The notes under the pieces were generated by a model. That model had not been told where the DNA came from. It saw nothing but the letters and a program-made list of their open reading frames with translations, and did not search any database. This document shows positions 22,706 through 32,235 of a stretch of DNA of 64,000 bases, one piece after another; within the stretch, counting starts at the first letter, position 1, and the number at the start of each line of letters is the position of its first letter. Origin of the DNA: Mycolicibacterium duvalii (GTDB taxonomy: Bacteria; Actinomycetota; Actinomycetes; Mycobacteriales; Mycobacteriaceae); assembly GCF_010726645.1 (NCBI RefSeq), contig NZ_AP022563.1:682001-746000 (forward strand). The letters are read 5' to 3'. The translations under genes and the position numbers were made by a program.

Positions 22706-23341
22706 TCAGCGAGAGCGGTTTTCGGAGATCTCGGCGACTCTGTCCCAGACGGCCTTGATGCGCCTGAGTCTCTCCTCGGCATCGTCGACGGCGTCGCTGT
22801 CAGCTCGACGAACAGTGACGCCGTGGGCCTTGGCTGTCTGTATCAGTGCGTCGCGCACGGCGGGGTCGGCCATCAGCAGCGTGGACAGCACGCCCGGGCT
22901 GAGTGTGCGGTGGCGCAGGAGGGCCTTGTAGTTGACCTCCGCGGGGATGCGCACCTCGAAGACGTTTCTGAACGCGTCGCCGGTGAGCGCGACCAATGCG
23001 GTCAGCGCGGCATCCGAGGCCAGACCCAGCAGAAGCCGCCGGCCCGGGAACCAGGGCAGGGGCAGCTTGCCGATCTGTTTGTCCAGAGCGCCCGAGGCGA
23101 GATAACCGATGAGGCTGTGGGTCTCGATGTCCTTGATGTCGGACCAGTCGACCGAGTCGCCGTCGAACTCGACCGCGTCGTCGCTGATCACCAGAGCACC
23201 GAAGTGGTTGAGCTGACGCAGTACGCCGTCGAGGGGTTCGGGGGCACGGGTCAGGCGCGCGGCCAAATCGCCGAAGCCCAAGCCCCAGCGGCCTCGAACC
23301 GGTCCCGTGTCCGGGCGCAAGCGTGCCAGTGGTGTGCTCAT
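22706..23341 (-). CDS. Hypothetical protein, co-transcribed with the sirtuin
   Basis: 211 residues, no family recognised. It is predicted soluble with a Leu/Ala-rich middle (GRRLLLGLASDAALTALVALTG), a conserved-looking FEVRIPAEVNYKALL stretch and a charged helical C-terminus (DDAEERLRRIKAVWDRVAEI). There is no signal peptide or membrane segment. It starts 4 bases after the sirtuin stop codon on the same strand, so it is almost certainly in an operon with it. It could be a partner or substrate. Confidence 0.65.
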   Translation of the reverse strand: MSTPLARLRPDTGPVRGRWGLGFGDLAARLTRAPEPLDGVLRQLNHFGALVISDDAVEFDGDSVDWSDIKDIETHSLIGYLASGALDKQIGKLPLPWFPGRRLLLGLASDAALTALVALTGDAFRNVFEVRIPAEVNYKALLRHRTLSPGVLSTLLMADPAVRDALIQTAKAHGVTVRRADSDAVDDAEERLRRIKAVWDRVAEISENRSR

Positions 23342-23345
23342 CGAT

Positions 23346-24182
23346 TCACGCGGGGGTCGCCAGTGCGGGGAGTTCGTCGGCCAGCAACGCCAGCATCGGC
23401 GAGCAGCCGTTGTCGACCTTGACCGTCGCCAGGTTGTCTCCGCGGGTACGGCCGCGGTTGACGATTGCGACCGGGATACCACGCGCAACGGCGTGCCGGA
23501 CGAAGCGGTAGCCGGAGTACACCGTCAGCGACGACCCCGCCACCAGCAGCGCATCGGCGCTGTCGACCATCGAAAAAGCAACCTCCACACGTGCTTTGGG
23601 GACACTTTCGCCGAAGTAGACGATATCGGGCTTGAGCATGCCGCCGCACGCCGGACAGTCGATGATGGAGAACTGCGCGGTGTCGTCGAGCATCGCGTCG
23701 GCGTCCGGGGCCACCGCGATGGCGCCCACCGACTCGGCGCGCTGCAGGAATCCTGGATTCGCGGCGTCGAGCAGGTCGTGCAGCGCGGCGCGCGACATCG
23801 TGTGCCCGCAATCCAGGCAGACCACCCTCGCGTAGGTGCCGTGCAGATCGACCACCGCCTGACTGCCGGCCTTGGTGTGCAGCAGGTCCACGTTCTGGGT
23901 GATCAAACCGGTCACCACGCCGGTACGTTCCAGCGCGGCGAGCGCCCGATGCCCGGCGTTGGGCAATTTCTGGTCCATGTGGCGCCAGCCGACGTGGTTG
24001 CGCGCCCAGTACCGCTGCCGGAAGACCGGATCGGAGATGAACTGCCGGATGGTCATGGGGCTGCTGGGCGGCGAGTCGGGCCCGCGGTAGTCGGGGATGC
24101 CCGAGTCGGTCGACATGCCCGCGCCGGTGAGCACCGCCACGCGCCGACCCCGCAGCAGCGCGACCAGTTCGGGTGACTCCAC
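23346..24182 (-). CDS. NAD-dependent protein deacylase, Sir2 family
   Basis: Sirtuin that removes acyl groups from lysines using NAD, giving nicotinamide and O-acyl-ADP-ribose. It shows GAGMSTDSGIPDYRG (NAD loop), TQNVDLLH, the active-site histidine in DLHGTY, two zinc pairs (CLDC and CPAC), and the C-terminal GSSLTVYSG and VNRG motifs. The spacing of the zinc pairs includes a longer insert than in CobB. GTG at 24182 is preferred because TACTGT lies 7 bases upstream (leaderless). An in-frame GTG at 24212 would add 10 residues. It neighbours a nicotinamidase-like hydrolase and NAD synthetase. Confidence 0.88.
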   Translation of the reverse strand: MESPELVALLRGRRVAVLTGAGMSTDSGIPDYRGPDSPPSSPMTIRQFISDPVFRQRYWARNHVGWRHMDQKLPNAGHRALAALERTGVVTGLITQNVDLLHTKAGSQAVVDLHGTYARVVCLDCGHTMSRAALHDLLDAANPGFLQRAESVGAIAVAPDADAMLDDTAQFSIIDCPACGGMLKPDIVYFGESVPKARVEVAFSMVDSADALLVAGSSLTVYSGYRFVRHAVARGIPVAIVNRGRTRGDNLATVKVDNGCSPMLALLADELPALATPA

Positions 24183-24189
24183 GGCCTCC

Positions 24190-24195
24190 ACAGTA
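24190..24195 (-). promoter_or_regulatory. -10 box of possible leaderless sirtuin promoter
   Basis: Read on the minus strand this is TACTGT, 7 bases before GTG 24182. It falls inside the longer possible open frame, which argues for the shorter start. Confidence 0.4.
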
Positions 24196-24218
24196 GGCGC
24201 CGATACCGACACCGCTGG

Positions 24219-24758
24219 TCAGTGCAGGCAGTCCGCGGCGGCGATCAGCTCGGCGCTCATGTTCTGCTCCATCATCCGCAGCGCCGCATCGCCCAGCTCG
24301 GCATCGATGTGGGCTACCGCATCGCGGGGGATGACCACCGGAAAGTGGCGGACGTAGGCGTCGAGCGCGGTGTAGAGAATGCACTGTTCGGTCACCTGCC
24401 CGGTCAGCACGACCCGCTCGGGTTTGAGCTGATTGAGCAGATAGGCCAGCGACGTGGCGTAGAAGGCGCTGTGACGCACCTTGGTCATGACCCGGCACCC
24501 GTGCTGCGGAACGATCGGTTCGACGAGGTCGGGGCGTTCGCCGTTGAGCGCCGAGCGCACGATGTCGCTGAACTCGGCGCTGAAGTCACCGTAGTTGTCG
24601 TTGACGTAGATGAGGTCGACATCGTCACGGGACCGGGAGTCGGCGACGAGTTTCGCCAACGGGTCGACGATCGCCTCGACGCTGGGCGTCAGTTTCTCGG
24701 CGTCGGGATGATCGTAGGTGTTCATCATGTCGATGATCAGCACCGCGGTGTTGCTCAT
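24219..24758 (-). CDS. Isochorismatase-fold cysteine hydrolase
   Basis: Cysteine hydrolase superfamily, 179 residues, the fold of nicotinamidase and isochorismatase. AVLIIDMMN carries the catalytic aspartate, VMTKVRHSAFYAT the lysine, and GQVTEQCILYTALDAY the nucleophilic cysteine, so the triad is complete. The substrate is not certain. The usual nicotinamidase metal-site histidines (DxHxxH) are not seen, so another amide is possible. It ends 6 bases before the farthest sirtuin start and is divergent from NAD synthetase. ATG 24758 is preferred, and an in-frame ATG at 24770 would add MHVA. Confidence 0.83.
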   Translation of the reverse strand: MSNTAVLIIDMMNTYDHPDAEKLTPSVEAIVDPLAKLVADSRSRDDVDLIYVNDNYGDFSAEFSDIVRSALNGERPDLVEPIVPQHGCRVMTKVRHSAFYATSLAYLLNQLKPERVVLTGQVTEQCILYTALDAYVRHFPVVIPRDAVAHIDAELGDAALRMMEQNMSAELIAAADCLH

Positions 24759-24801
24759 GGCCACGTGCATACCCCATTTGGTTTACGGGCAACAATGAGG
24801 C

Positions 24802-26844
24802 ATGGATTTCTACTCCGCCTACCGGCATGGCTTCGTCCGGGTCGCCGCATGCACCCACCACACCGCGCTGGCCGAGCCGGCAGCCAACGCCGAGACGGTG
24901 CTGGGCATCGCCCGCGAATGCCACGACGACGGTGTGGCTTTGGCCGTGTTCCCGGAGATGAACCTGACGGGATACTCCATCGAGGACATCGTGCTGCAGG
25001 ACGCGCTGCTCGAGGCCGCCGAACAGGCGGTGTCGGCGGTGGTGGCCGGATCGTCCGACCTGATGCCCGTACTGGTGGTCGGGGCCCCGCTGCGGCACCG
25101 CAACCGGATCTACAACACCGCGGTGGTGATCCACCGGGGCCGTGTGCTCGGGGTGGTGCCGAAGTCCTACCTACCGACCTATCGGGAGTTCTACGAGAAG
25201 CGCCAGATCGCGTCCGGCCACGACGAAGCCGGTGAGATCCGGCTCGGCGGAACCGACGTGCCCTTCGGGCCCGATCTGTTGTTCGCGGCCGAGGACATCC
25301 CCGCATTCGTGCTGCACGTCGAGATCTGCGAGGACATGTTCGTGCCGATCCCCCCGAGTGCGGAGGCGGCGCTGGCCGGAGCGACGGTGCTGGCCAACCT
25401 GTCCGGCAGCCCGATCACGATCGGCCGCGCGGAGGACCGGTGCCTGCTGGCCCGTTCGGCGTCGTCGCGGTGCCTGGCCGCCTATGTGTACGCCGCGGCG
25501 GGGGAGGGAGAGTCCACCACCGACCTGGCCTGGGACGGGCAGACGATGATCTGGGAGAACGGGGTGTGCCTGGCGCAATCCGAACGGTTCCCGAAGGGGG
25601 CGCGACGCTCGGTGGCCGACGTCGACGTCGAACTGTTGCGCAACGAACGCATCCGGATGGGCACCTTCGACGACAACCGCCGTCAGCATGTGATCGACGA
25701 CGACTCGTTCCGGCGCATCGAGTTCCACCTCGACCCGCCCTCCGAGGACATCGGCCTGCTGCGCGAGGTGGAGCGCTTCCCGTTCGTGCCGGCCGACCCG
25801 GCCCGTCTGGAGCAGGACTGCTACGAGGCCTACAACATCCAGGTATCCGGGCTCGAACAGCGGTTGCGCGCCCTGGACTACCCGAAGATCGTGCTCGGTC
25901 TGTCCGGTGGCCTGGATTCCACCCACGCGTTGATCGTCGCGGCGCGCGCGATGGATCGTGAGCAGCGGCCGCGCAGCGACATCCTGGCGTTTACCTTGCC
26001 CGGTTTCGCCACCGGCGACCGAACCAAGAACAACGCGACACGGCTCGCCGAAGCCCTCGGGGTGACCTTCGAGACCATCGACATCTCGTCCACCGCGCAG
26101 TTGATGCTCTCCGAGATGGACCACCCGTTCGCCCGCGGGGAGAAGGTCTACGACGTCACGTTCGAAAATGTGCAGGCTGGTCTGCGCACCGACTACCTGT
26201 TCCGGTTGGCCAATCAACGCGGCGGCATCGTGCTGGGCACCGGCGACCTCTCCGAGCTGGCGCTGGGGTGGTCGACCTACGGTGTCGGCGACCAGATGTC
26301 GCACTACAACGTCAACGGCGGGGTCCCGAAAACGTTGATCCAGCACCTGATTCGGTGGGTCATCTCGTCGGAGCAGTTCGACCGGACGGTCAACGAGGTG
26401 CTGCAGTCCGTGCTCGACACCGAGATCAGCCCCGAACTGGTGCCCGCCGGTGAGGACGAGGAAATCCAGAGCAGCGAGAGCAAGGTCGGACCGTATGTCC
26501 TGCAGGACTTCTCCCTGTTCCAGGTGTTGCGGTACGGTTTCCGGCCGTCGAAGGTGGCGTTTCTGGCCTGGCATGCTTGGAGCGACCCTCAGCGCGGTGA
26601 CTGGCCGGTCGGGTTGCCGGAGGACGAGCGACCCTCATTCTCCCTGAAGGAGATCCGCCACTGGCTGCAGGTCTTCGCGCAGCGGTTCTATTCGTTCAGC
26701 CAGTTCAAGCGCTCGGCGCTGCCCAACGGTCCGAAGGTGTCGGCCGGCGGGTCACTGTCGCCGCGCGGCGACTGGCGGGCGCCGTCGGATATGTCGGCGC
26801 GGACCTGGCTCGAGGAGATCGAGCGGTCGGTCCCGGAGAGCTGA
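24802..26844 (+). CDS. nadE: Glutamine-dependent NAD synthetase
   Basis: Last step of NAD synthesis: amidates nicotinic acid adenine dinucleotide with glutamine-derived ammonia. 680 residues, the long form. The N-terminal nitrilase-type glutaminase has triad Glu52 (FPEMN), Lys121 ([13 protein letters not shown]) and Cys176 (EICEDMF), matching the numbering known for the M. tuberculosis enzyme. The C-terminal synthetase has the ATP loop [13 protein letters not shown] (about 366-378) and [12 protein letters not shown]. The whole octameric enzyme with its ammonia tunnel is expected. ATG 24802 begins the conserved [13 protein letters not shown]. Confidence 0.96.
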   Translation: MDFYSAYRHGFVRVAACTHHTALAEPAANAETVLGIARECHDDGVALAVFPEMNLTGYSIEDIVLQDALLEAAEQAVSAVVAGSSDLMPVLVVGAPLRHRNRIYNTAVVIHRGRVLGVVPKSYLPTYREFYEKRQIASGHDEAGEIRLGGTDVPFGPDLLFAAEDIPAFVLHVEICEDMFVPIPPSAEAALAGATVLANLSGSPITIGRAEDRCLLARSASSRCLAAYVYAAAGEGESTTDLAWDGQTMIWENGVCLAQSERFPKGARRSVADVDVELLRNERIRMGTFDDNRRQHVIDDDSFRRIEFHLDPPSEDIGLLREVERFPFVPADPARLEQDCYEAYNIQVSGLEQRLRALDYPKIVLGLSGGLDSTHALIVAARAMDREQRPRSDILAFTLPGFATGDRTKNNATRLAEALGVTFETIDISSTAQLMLSEMDHPFARGEKVYDVTFENVQAGLRTDYLFRLANQRGGIVLGTGDLSELALGWSTYGVGDQMSHYNVNGGVPKTLIQHLIRWVISSEQFDRTVNEVLQSVLDTEISPELVPAGEDEEIQSSESKVGPYVLQDFSLFQVLRYGFRPSKVAFLAWHAWSDPQRGDWPVGLPEDERPSFSLKEIRHWLQVFAQRFYSFSQFKRSALPNGPKVSAGGSLSPRGDWRAPSDMSARTWLEEIERSVPES

Positions 26845-26851
26845 GCAGCGG

Positions 26852-28234
26852 TCAGGGCACCAGGGCCAGTGTGCCCAGCGGGGTGCTGCGGTGCGGCACC
26901 GTGGTCAGATCGGCCAGGCGCGCCACCGCGCCTTCGATACCGCGGGCCAGCACGTCCACGTCGGGGGCGGCGTCGTAGTCGGCCAGAACTCCGAACGCCA
27001 GCCGGTCGGCGTAGCTCAGGATCGCGATGCCGGTGCGCAGCTGCAGCGCCAGCGGCGGGATCGGCAGCAGTTTGGTGATCCGGCAGCCCAGCACCGTCAG
27101 CGGCTCGGGCGGGCCGGGCACGTTCGTGGCCAACGTGACCACGCCGCGCTGCGGAAGCCGGGTGAACGCGCGCACCGCCCACGCCGACAGCGGGAACGGC
27201 ACCAGGCCAGCGGCCGCGAAGACCGCGCTGCCGGCGTGCCGCTGTCCGCTCGTCTTCACCCGATTCAGCCGCGAGTGCACCGCCTCGAGTTGCCGGATGG
27301 GATCGCTTTCATCCACCGGTAGACACGGCAACATCAGCGAGACCCGGTTGTCGGGTCGGTCCGCGGCGTCGTCGCTGCGCACCGACACCGGGACCAGTGT
27401 GCGCAGCGAGTCCCGTCGGAGCCGCTCGCCCCGGCCCAGGAGCAGCGAGCGGTAGCTGTCGGTGATGGCCGCCAGCGCGACGTCGTTGACCGTGACATCG
27501 AAGTGGGCGCAGATGCGCTCCACATCAGCACGGGGCACCTCGGCGGAGACATAGCGGCGCATGGCACCCATCGGCCCGTTCAGCGTCGAGGCCGACGGGC
27601 TCAGCAGGCCTCCGGCGATATCCAGCACGCCGCGCACAGCGTTGGCAGCCGTGGCGCCGAGCCCGGCCACGGTGTTGATGGCACCGGTCAACCAGGTGAC
27701 CGGGTTCGGCCGGCCCGGCGGCGGGGACTGCTCGGAGACCCTGACCACGCGGCGGTCGGTGTGGTGGGCTTCGTCGCACAGCGCGGTCAGCAGATGGGTT
27801 GCGGCGATACCGTCGACCAGGCAGTGGTGGATCCTCAGCAGCAAAGCCCAGCGCCTGCGTCCCAGTCCCTCGATCACCCAGCACTCCCACAGCGGGTGGT
27901 CCCGGTCCAGCCGCCGTTCCATGATGTCGGCGACCAGGCGGTGCAGCGCGTCGTCGTCACCCGGCATCGGAAGGGCCGCACGCCGGATGTGGTGAGTGAT
28001 GTCGAAGCCGTTGTCGGGCACCCATTCCGGTGCGGCCAGGTCGAGAGGATGCAGACGCAGCTGCTGGGTCAGTCGGGGAAATCGCGCCGCGCGTTGGGCG
28101 AAAACCTCTGTCAGACGATCGAATTGAGGGATCGGCCCGTCCAGGACCGCGACGCCGCCGATGGCGAGACTGATGTGGGGATCGGAATCCTCGGCCTCCA
28201 AGAAGCCCGCGTCCAGGGTCGTCAGGTGATCCAC
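26852..28234 (-). CDS. Wax ester synthase / diacylglycerol acyltransferase (WS/DGAT) family protein
   Basis: Acyl-CoA-dependent acyltransferase of the mycobacterial Tgs family, which makes triacylglycerol or wax esters for lipid storage. 460 residues. The catalytic HHxxxDG motif is intact as HHCLVDG at 136-142. A second conserved block NVPGPPEPLTV is near residue 372. The start LTTLDAGFLEAED is a family signature. GTG 28234 opens it. Convergent with nadE (7-base gap) and downstream of the enoyl-CoA hydratase on the same strand. The acyl acceptor cannot be told. Confidence 0.9.
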   Translation of the reverse strand: MDHLTTLDAGFLEAEDSDPHISLAIGGVAVLDGPIPQFDRLTEVFAQRAARFPRLTQQLRLHPLDLAAPEWVPDNGFDITHHIRRAALPMPGDDDALHRLVADIMERRLDRDHPLWECWVIEGLGRRRWALLLRIHHCLVDGIAATHLLTALCDEAHHTDRRVVRVSEQSPPPGRPNPVTWLTGAINTVAGLGATAANAVRGVLDIAGGLLSPSASTLNGPMGAMRRYVSAEVPRADVERICAHFDVTVNDVALAAITDSYRSLLLGRGERLRRDSLRTLVPVSVRSDDAADRPDNRVSLMLPCLPVDESDPIRQLEAVHSRLNRVKTSGQRHAGSAVFAAAGLVPFPLSAWAVRAFTRLPQRGVVTLATNVPGPPEPLTVLGCRITKLLPIPPLALQLRTGIAILSYADRLAFGVLADYDAAPDVDVLARGIEGAVARLADLTTVPHRSTPLGTLALVP

Positions 28235-28299
28235 GATGTCACGGTCGCACGGCGACCGCGTCGCCGCCAGAGGCTTTGGTCCTCAGCTACTCCGACCGC

Positions 28300-29118
28300 T
28301 CACAGCCGGCCGTCGAGGCGCAGATCCGGGTGCACCCAGTTCGGGGACCGGCGCTCCTTGAACGCCAGGAAACCCTCGATCGATTCTGGGGCGCCCAGGC
28401 TGGCCTGCATTCCGATGCGGTCGTAGAGCCCGAGGTAGTTGTCGAGGCTGGACTTGATGACCGTGCGGGCGTGCGGTGCCGTGCGACAGCACTGGGCCAG
28501 CACCTCCCGGGCGGCGTCGGGGAGTTCGTCGTGGGGCACCACGCGGGCCACCAGACCCCAGTCCAGGGCCTCGGCCGCCGTCAGCGTGCGGCCGGTGAAC
28601 ATCAGGTCCCGGGTGCGCACCGGCCCGATCAGGCGGGCCAGCATGTGGCTGTAGTAGGTGTCGGCGATGCCGCGGAAGAGTTCGGGCACGCGGAAGGTGG
28701 CCCGGTCGCTGACCACCGCCATGTCCGAACACAGCGCGATCTGCAGCCCGCCGCCCTGGCACAGCCCGTTGACCGCGGCGACCACGGGTTTGGTGGACTG
28801 GCGCAGCGTCTCGAACGGGGTGACGTCCATGCCGAGCGCCGAGCCGAACGTCAGCCAGTCGTCGGACCCGTCGCCGCCGCCCATATCACCGCCGGGAGCG
28901 AAGACGTCCCCGGTACCGGTGATCAGCAGGCCCGCCAGGTCAGGGTCGGCGTCGACGTGGCGCACCGCGTAGCGGATGCCGAAGTACATCGCCGGGGTCA
29001 TCGCGTTGCGCGCCTCGGGACGGTCCAGCGTGCACACCCCGAAACCGGCTTCGCGGGTGAACCTCAGGAAGGGGGTGCCGAGCCAGTCACCATCAGGGGG
29101 GCGGGGCGCGGTGGTCAT
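28300..29118 (-). CDS. Enoyl-CoA hydratase/isomerase family protein
   Basis: Crotonase-fold enzyme, 272 residues, likely acting on a CoA thioester in fatty-acid or related degradation. LDRPEARNAM and the oxyanion-hole segments GDVFAPGGDMGG and VNGLCQGGGLQIALCSDM are present. ATFRVPELFRGIADTYYS replaces the usual PE(V/I)xLG-type catalytic loop. One glutamate (PELFRG) is kept, but the second position is not clearly conserved, so it may be an isomerase or hydrolase rather than a classic hydratase. AGGAGCT precedes ATG 29118. Its start overlaps the end of the ribokinase gene by 26 bases. Confidence 0.87.
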   Translation of the reverse strand: MTTAPRPPDGDWLGTPFLRFTREAGFGVCTLDRPEARNAMTPAMYFGIRYAVRHVDADPDLAGLLITGTGDVFAPGGDMGGGDGSDDWLTFGSALGMDVTPFETLRQSTKPVVAAVNGLCQGGGLQIALCSDMAVVSDRATFRVPELFRGIADTYYSHMLARLIGPVRTRDLMFTGRTLTAAEALDWGLVARVVPHDELPDAAREVLAQCCRTAPHARTVIKSSLDNYLGLYDRIGMQASLGAPESIEGFLAFKERRSPNWVHPDLRLDGRL

Positions 29119-29989
29119 CGGGAGCTCCTGTCATGGCGTTGTCGATCGCCTTACTGTAGGGCGCGCAGTTGCCGGCCCCGGCCACCAGCGTCGCCAATGC
29201 TCCCGCCGCGCACGCACGCGGCAGGGCAACCTCGGGCCCGATCGGCCAGTGGGCGGCCAGGACGCCGGCGAACACATCGCCGGCGCCGGTGGTGTCGACC
29301 GGCCGCACCGCGGGGGCGGGTATGTCGTGTGCCCGCCCGGCGGTGATGTGGCGGGCGCCGCGCGCGCCGCGGGTGATGACCAGGTGCTCGACGAGGAGCC
29401 GGTCGTCGTCCAGCCAACCGGGCGCCTCGCTGTCGTTGACGATGACCACGTCGGAGTGCGCGGCCAGCGCGGCCAACTGCGCAGGGTCGTATCCCCCCGG
29501 CGAGGCGTTGACCAGCACCACCGCCCCGGCGGTGCGAGCCATTCGGGCCGCGGCGACCGCCGTCTCGAGCGGGATCTCGAGCTGCAACAGCACCACGTCG
29601 GCGACGGTGACCGCTTCGCGCAGGCCGGGCGAGCCGGCACTCAGGTGTGCGTTGGCGCCGGGTGCGACGACGATGGTGTTCTCGGCCGCGGCGTCGACGG
29701 CGATCACCGCGGTTCCACTGGGGCCGGACACCGTGCCGACCGCGGTCACGTCGACACCGTTGTCGAGCAGATGGCGCCGCAGGTCGCCGGCCGTGGCATC
29801 GCTGCCCAGCGCAGCCACCAGCGCCACCTCGGCGCCGGCGCGCGCTGCCGCGACGGCCTGATTGGCGCCCTTGCCGCCCGGCACCGTGGTCAGTCCGGAC
29901 GCCAGCACCGTCTGGCCGGCACGCGGCAGCTCCTCCACGGTGAAGATCAGGTCGGCGTTGACGCTGCCGACCACGCACACCCGCGCCAC
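29093..29989 (-). CDS. rbsK: Ribokinase (PfkB family)
   Basis: Phosphorylates ribose or a similar sugar with ATP, 298 residues. N-terminal GSVNADLIF, GGKGANQAVAAARAGA (sugar-binding GGKGAN) and the C-terminal VDTTGAGDVFAGVLAAHW with the catalytic aspartate are all typical of ribokinase. The position matches M. tuberculosis Rv2436. GTG 29989 is preferred because it begins the conserved strand and lies behind a TAACGT box at 29998-30003. An in-frame GTG at 30034 would add 15 residues. The following hydratase start lies within its last codons. Confidence 0.87.
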   Translation of the reverse strand: MARVCVVGSVNADLIFTVEELPRAGQTVLASGLTTVPGGKGANQAVAAARAGAEVALVAALGSDATAGDLRRHLLDNGVDVTAVGTVSGPSGTAVIAVDAAAENTIVVAPGANAHLSAGSPGLREAVTVADVVLLQLEIPLETAVAAARMARTAGAVVLVNASPGGYDPAQLAALAAHSDVVIVNDSEAPGWLDDDRLLVEHLVITRGARGARHITAGRAHDIPAPAVRPVDTTGAGDVFAGVLAAHWPIGPEVALPRACAAGALATLVAGAGNCAPYSKAIDNAMTGAPDDHRAPPP

Positions 29990-30064
29990 GTCCGACGACG
30001 TTAGGGACTGGATCGGGGGTCGCACAACCGTCACCCTTGACCGGGTGCGCAGCGCACGACCCGA

Positions 30065-30070
30065 TACCCT
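30065..30070 (+). promoter_or_regulatory. -10 box of leaderless proA promoter
   Basis: TACCCT is placed 6 bases before the ATG of proA with no ribosome-binding site between, predicting a leaderless message. Confidence 0.6.
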
Positions 30071-30076
30071 GGCCTG

Positions 30077-31324
30077 ATGAGTGTGCAGGCACCATCAGCA
30101 CCCGATCTGCGGGAACAGGTCCATGACGCGGCCCGGCGCGCCCGCAGCGCGGCCCGCGCGCTGGCCACGTTGAGCACCGAGGTGAAGAACCGCGCGTTGC
30201 GCACGGCCGCCGACCACGTCTTGATGAACACGCGGGTCATCCTCGATGCCAACGAGACCGATCTGGCCGCGGCGCGCGCCGCTGGGACGCCTGCGTCGAT
30301 GCTCGACCGGCTGGCGCTGAACCCGAGCCGCATCGAAGGGATCGCCGACGGACTGCGTCAGGTCGCGAGCCTGCCCGACCCCGTCGGGGAGGTGCTGCGC
30401 GGCCGCACGCTGGTCAACGGTCTGCAGCTGCGTCAGCAGCGGGTGCCGCTCGGGGTCGTCGGCATCGTCTACGAGGGCCGCCCCAATGTCACGGTCGACG
30501 CGTTCGGGCTGACGCTCAAGTCGGGCAACGCCGTGTTGCTGCGCGGCAGCTCGTCGGCCGCGCACTCCAACGAGGCGCTGGTCAACGCGCTGCGCGCCGC
30601 TCTGGCCACCGAGCGACTCGACTGCGACGCCGTGCAGTTGCTGCCCAGCTCCGATCGCGCCAGCGTCACCCACCTGATCCAGGCGCGAGGGCTGGTGGAC
30701 GTGGTCATTCCGCGTGGGGGTGCGGGCCTGATCGACGCCGTGGTGCGCGACGCGCAGGTGCCCACCATCGAGACGGGCGTCGGCAACTGCCATGTGTACG
30801 TCGACAAGTCGGCCGACCTCGACATGGCCGAGAAGATCCTGCTGAACGCCAAGACGCGCCGCCCCAGCGTGTGCAACGCCGCAGAGTCGGTGCTGATCGA
30901 CGCGGCCGTCGCCGAGACGGCGGTGCCACGGTTGACCGCGGCGCTGCAGCAGGCCGGCGTGACGGTGCACGTCGACCCGTCCGAGGAGGAGTTGCGCGCC
31001 GAATTCCTTTCGATGGACATCGCTTTGGCGGTGGTCGACGGAGTCGACGGCGCCATTGCGCACATCAACGAATACGGCACCGGCCACACCGAAGCCATCG
31101 TGACCACCGATCTCGCTGCGGCGCAACGGTTCAGCGACCGCGTCGACGCCGCGGCGGTGATGGTGAACGCGTCGACGGCGTTCACCGACGGAGAGCAGTT
31201 CGGTTTCGGCGCCGAGATCGGCATCTCCACCCAGAAACTGCACGCGCGAGGCCCGATGGGGCTGCCGGAGCTGACCTCGACCAAGTGGATCGTCTGGGGA
31301 GACGGCCACACCCGTCCGGCTTAG
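30077..31324 (+). CDS. proA: Gamma-glutamyl phosphate reductase
   Basis: Second enzyme of proline synthesis, reducing glutamyl-5-phosphate to the semialdehyde with NADPH, 415 residues. An ALDH-fold protein with [32 protein letters not shown] and the catalytic cysteine Cys266 in [10 protein letters not shown]. The C-terminal [20 protein letters not shown] is a ProA signature. The MoxR gene starts 15 bases later on the same strand. Confidence 0.96.
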   Translation: MSVQAPSAPDLREQVHDAARRARSAARALATLSTEVKNRALRTAADHVLMNTRVILDANETDLAAARAAGTPASMLDRLALNPSRIEGIADGLRQVASLPDPVGEVLRGRTLVNGLQLRQQRVPLGVVGIVYEGRPNVTVDAFGLTLKSGNAVLLRGSSSAAHSNEALVNALRAALATERLDCDAVQLLPSSDRASVTHLIQARGLVDVVIPRGGAGLIDAVVRDAQVPTIETGVGNCHVYVDKSADLDMAEKILLNAKTRRPSVCNAAESVLIDAAVAETAVPRLTAALQQAGVTVHVDPSEEELRAEFLSMDIALAVVDGVDGAIAHINEYGTGHTEAIVTTDLAAAQRFSDRVDAAAVMVNASTAFTDGEQFGFGAEIGISTQKLHARGPMGLPELTSTKWIVWGDGHTRPA

Positions 31325-31338
31325 ACAGGAGTGAACAC

Positions 31339-32235
31339 GTGAGTCTTCCCGCACACACCGTGCCGCTGTTCGCCGACATCGATGATGTCGCGCGCCGGCT
31401 GGCCGAGACGGGCTATCTGCCCGACACCGCCACCGCGACTGCGGTATTCCTCGCCGACCGGCTGGGCAAGCCGTTGCTGGTCGAAGGTCCCGCCGGGGTC
31501 GGCAAAACCGAACTGGCGCGTGCGATCGCGCAGTCCACCGGTTCGGGCCTGGTGCGGTTGCAGTGTTACGAGGGCGTGGACGAGGCGCGGGCGCTCTATG
31601 AGTGGAACCACGCCAAACAGATCCTGCGCATCCAGGCCGGCAACGCAGGCGCCGGAGGCGACGGTGAAGCCTGGGACCGCACCCGAGGCGACGTGTTCTC
31701 CGAGGAGTTCCTGCTCAGCCGGCCGTTGCTGACCGCCATCCGGCGCACCGAGCCGACGGTGCTGCTGATCGACGAGACCGACAAGGCCGACATCGAGATC
31801 GAGGGCCTGCTGCTCGAGGTGCTCAGCGACTTCGCCGTAACGGTGCCCGAGCTCGGCACCATCACCGCCGAGCGGCGCCCGCTGGTGGTGCTCACCTCCA
31901 ATGCCACCCGCGAGCTGTCCGAGGCGCTCAAGCGGCGCTGCCTGTTCCTGCACATCGACTTCCCGGATCCCGACCTGGAGCGGCGCATCCTGCTGTCCCG
32001 GGTGCCGGAGCTGCCGGCCCATCTGGCCGACGAGCTGGTGCGGATCATCGGGGTGCTGCGCGGCATGGCGTTGAAGAAGTTGCCGTCGGTGGCCGAGACG
32101 ATCGACTGGGGCCGCACCCTGCTGGCGCTGGGCCTCGACACCATCGACGACGAGGTCATCGCGGCGACGCTGGGCGTCGTCCTCAAGCACCAGTCCGACC
32201 AGGTAAAGGCGGCCGGGGAGCTGAGGCTGAACTGA
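31339..32235 (+). CDS. MoxR-family AAA+ ATPase (Rv2426c-type)
   Basis: Chaperone-like AAA+ ATPase, 298 residues. Walker A GPAGVGKT at 50-57, Walker B VLLIDETDKAD, sensor 1 VLTSNATRELSE and arginine finger ALKRRCLFL. An internal linker (NAGAGGDGEAWD) is the usual CoxD/MoxR insertion. AGGAG (31327-31331) lies 7 bases before GTG 31339. It is followed with one-base overlap (TGATG) by a VWA protein. MoxR/VWA pairs are known to mature metal-containing enzymes or other complexes, and the client here is unknown. Confidence 0.9.
   Translation: MSLPAHTVPLFADIDDVARRLAETGYLPDTATATAVFLADRLGKPLLVEGPAGVGKTELARAIAQSTGSGLVRLQCYEGVDEARALYEWNHAKQILRIQAGNAGAGGDGEAWDRTRGDVFSEEFLLSRPLLTAIRRTEPTVLLIDETDKADIEIEGLLLEVLSDFAVTVPELGTITAERRPLVVLTSNATRELSEALKRRCLFLHIDFPDPDLERRILLSRVPELPAHLADELVRIIGVLRGMALKKLPSVAETIDWGRTLLALGLDTIDDEVIAATLGVVLKHQSDQVKAAGELRLN

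Noticed and set aside
21341..23422. 693-codon plus-strand frame opposite the HNH gene
   Set aside because: Antisense shadow of two minus-strand genes with intact motifs.
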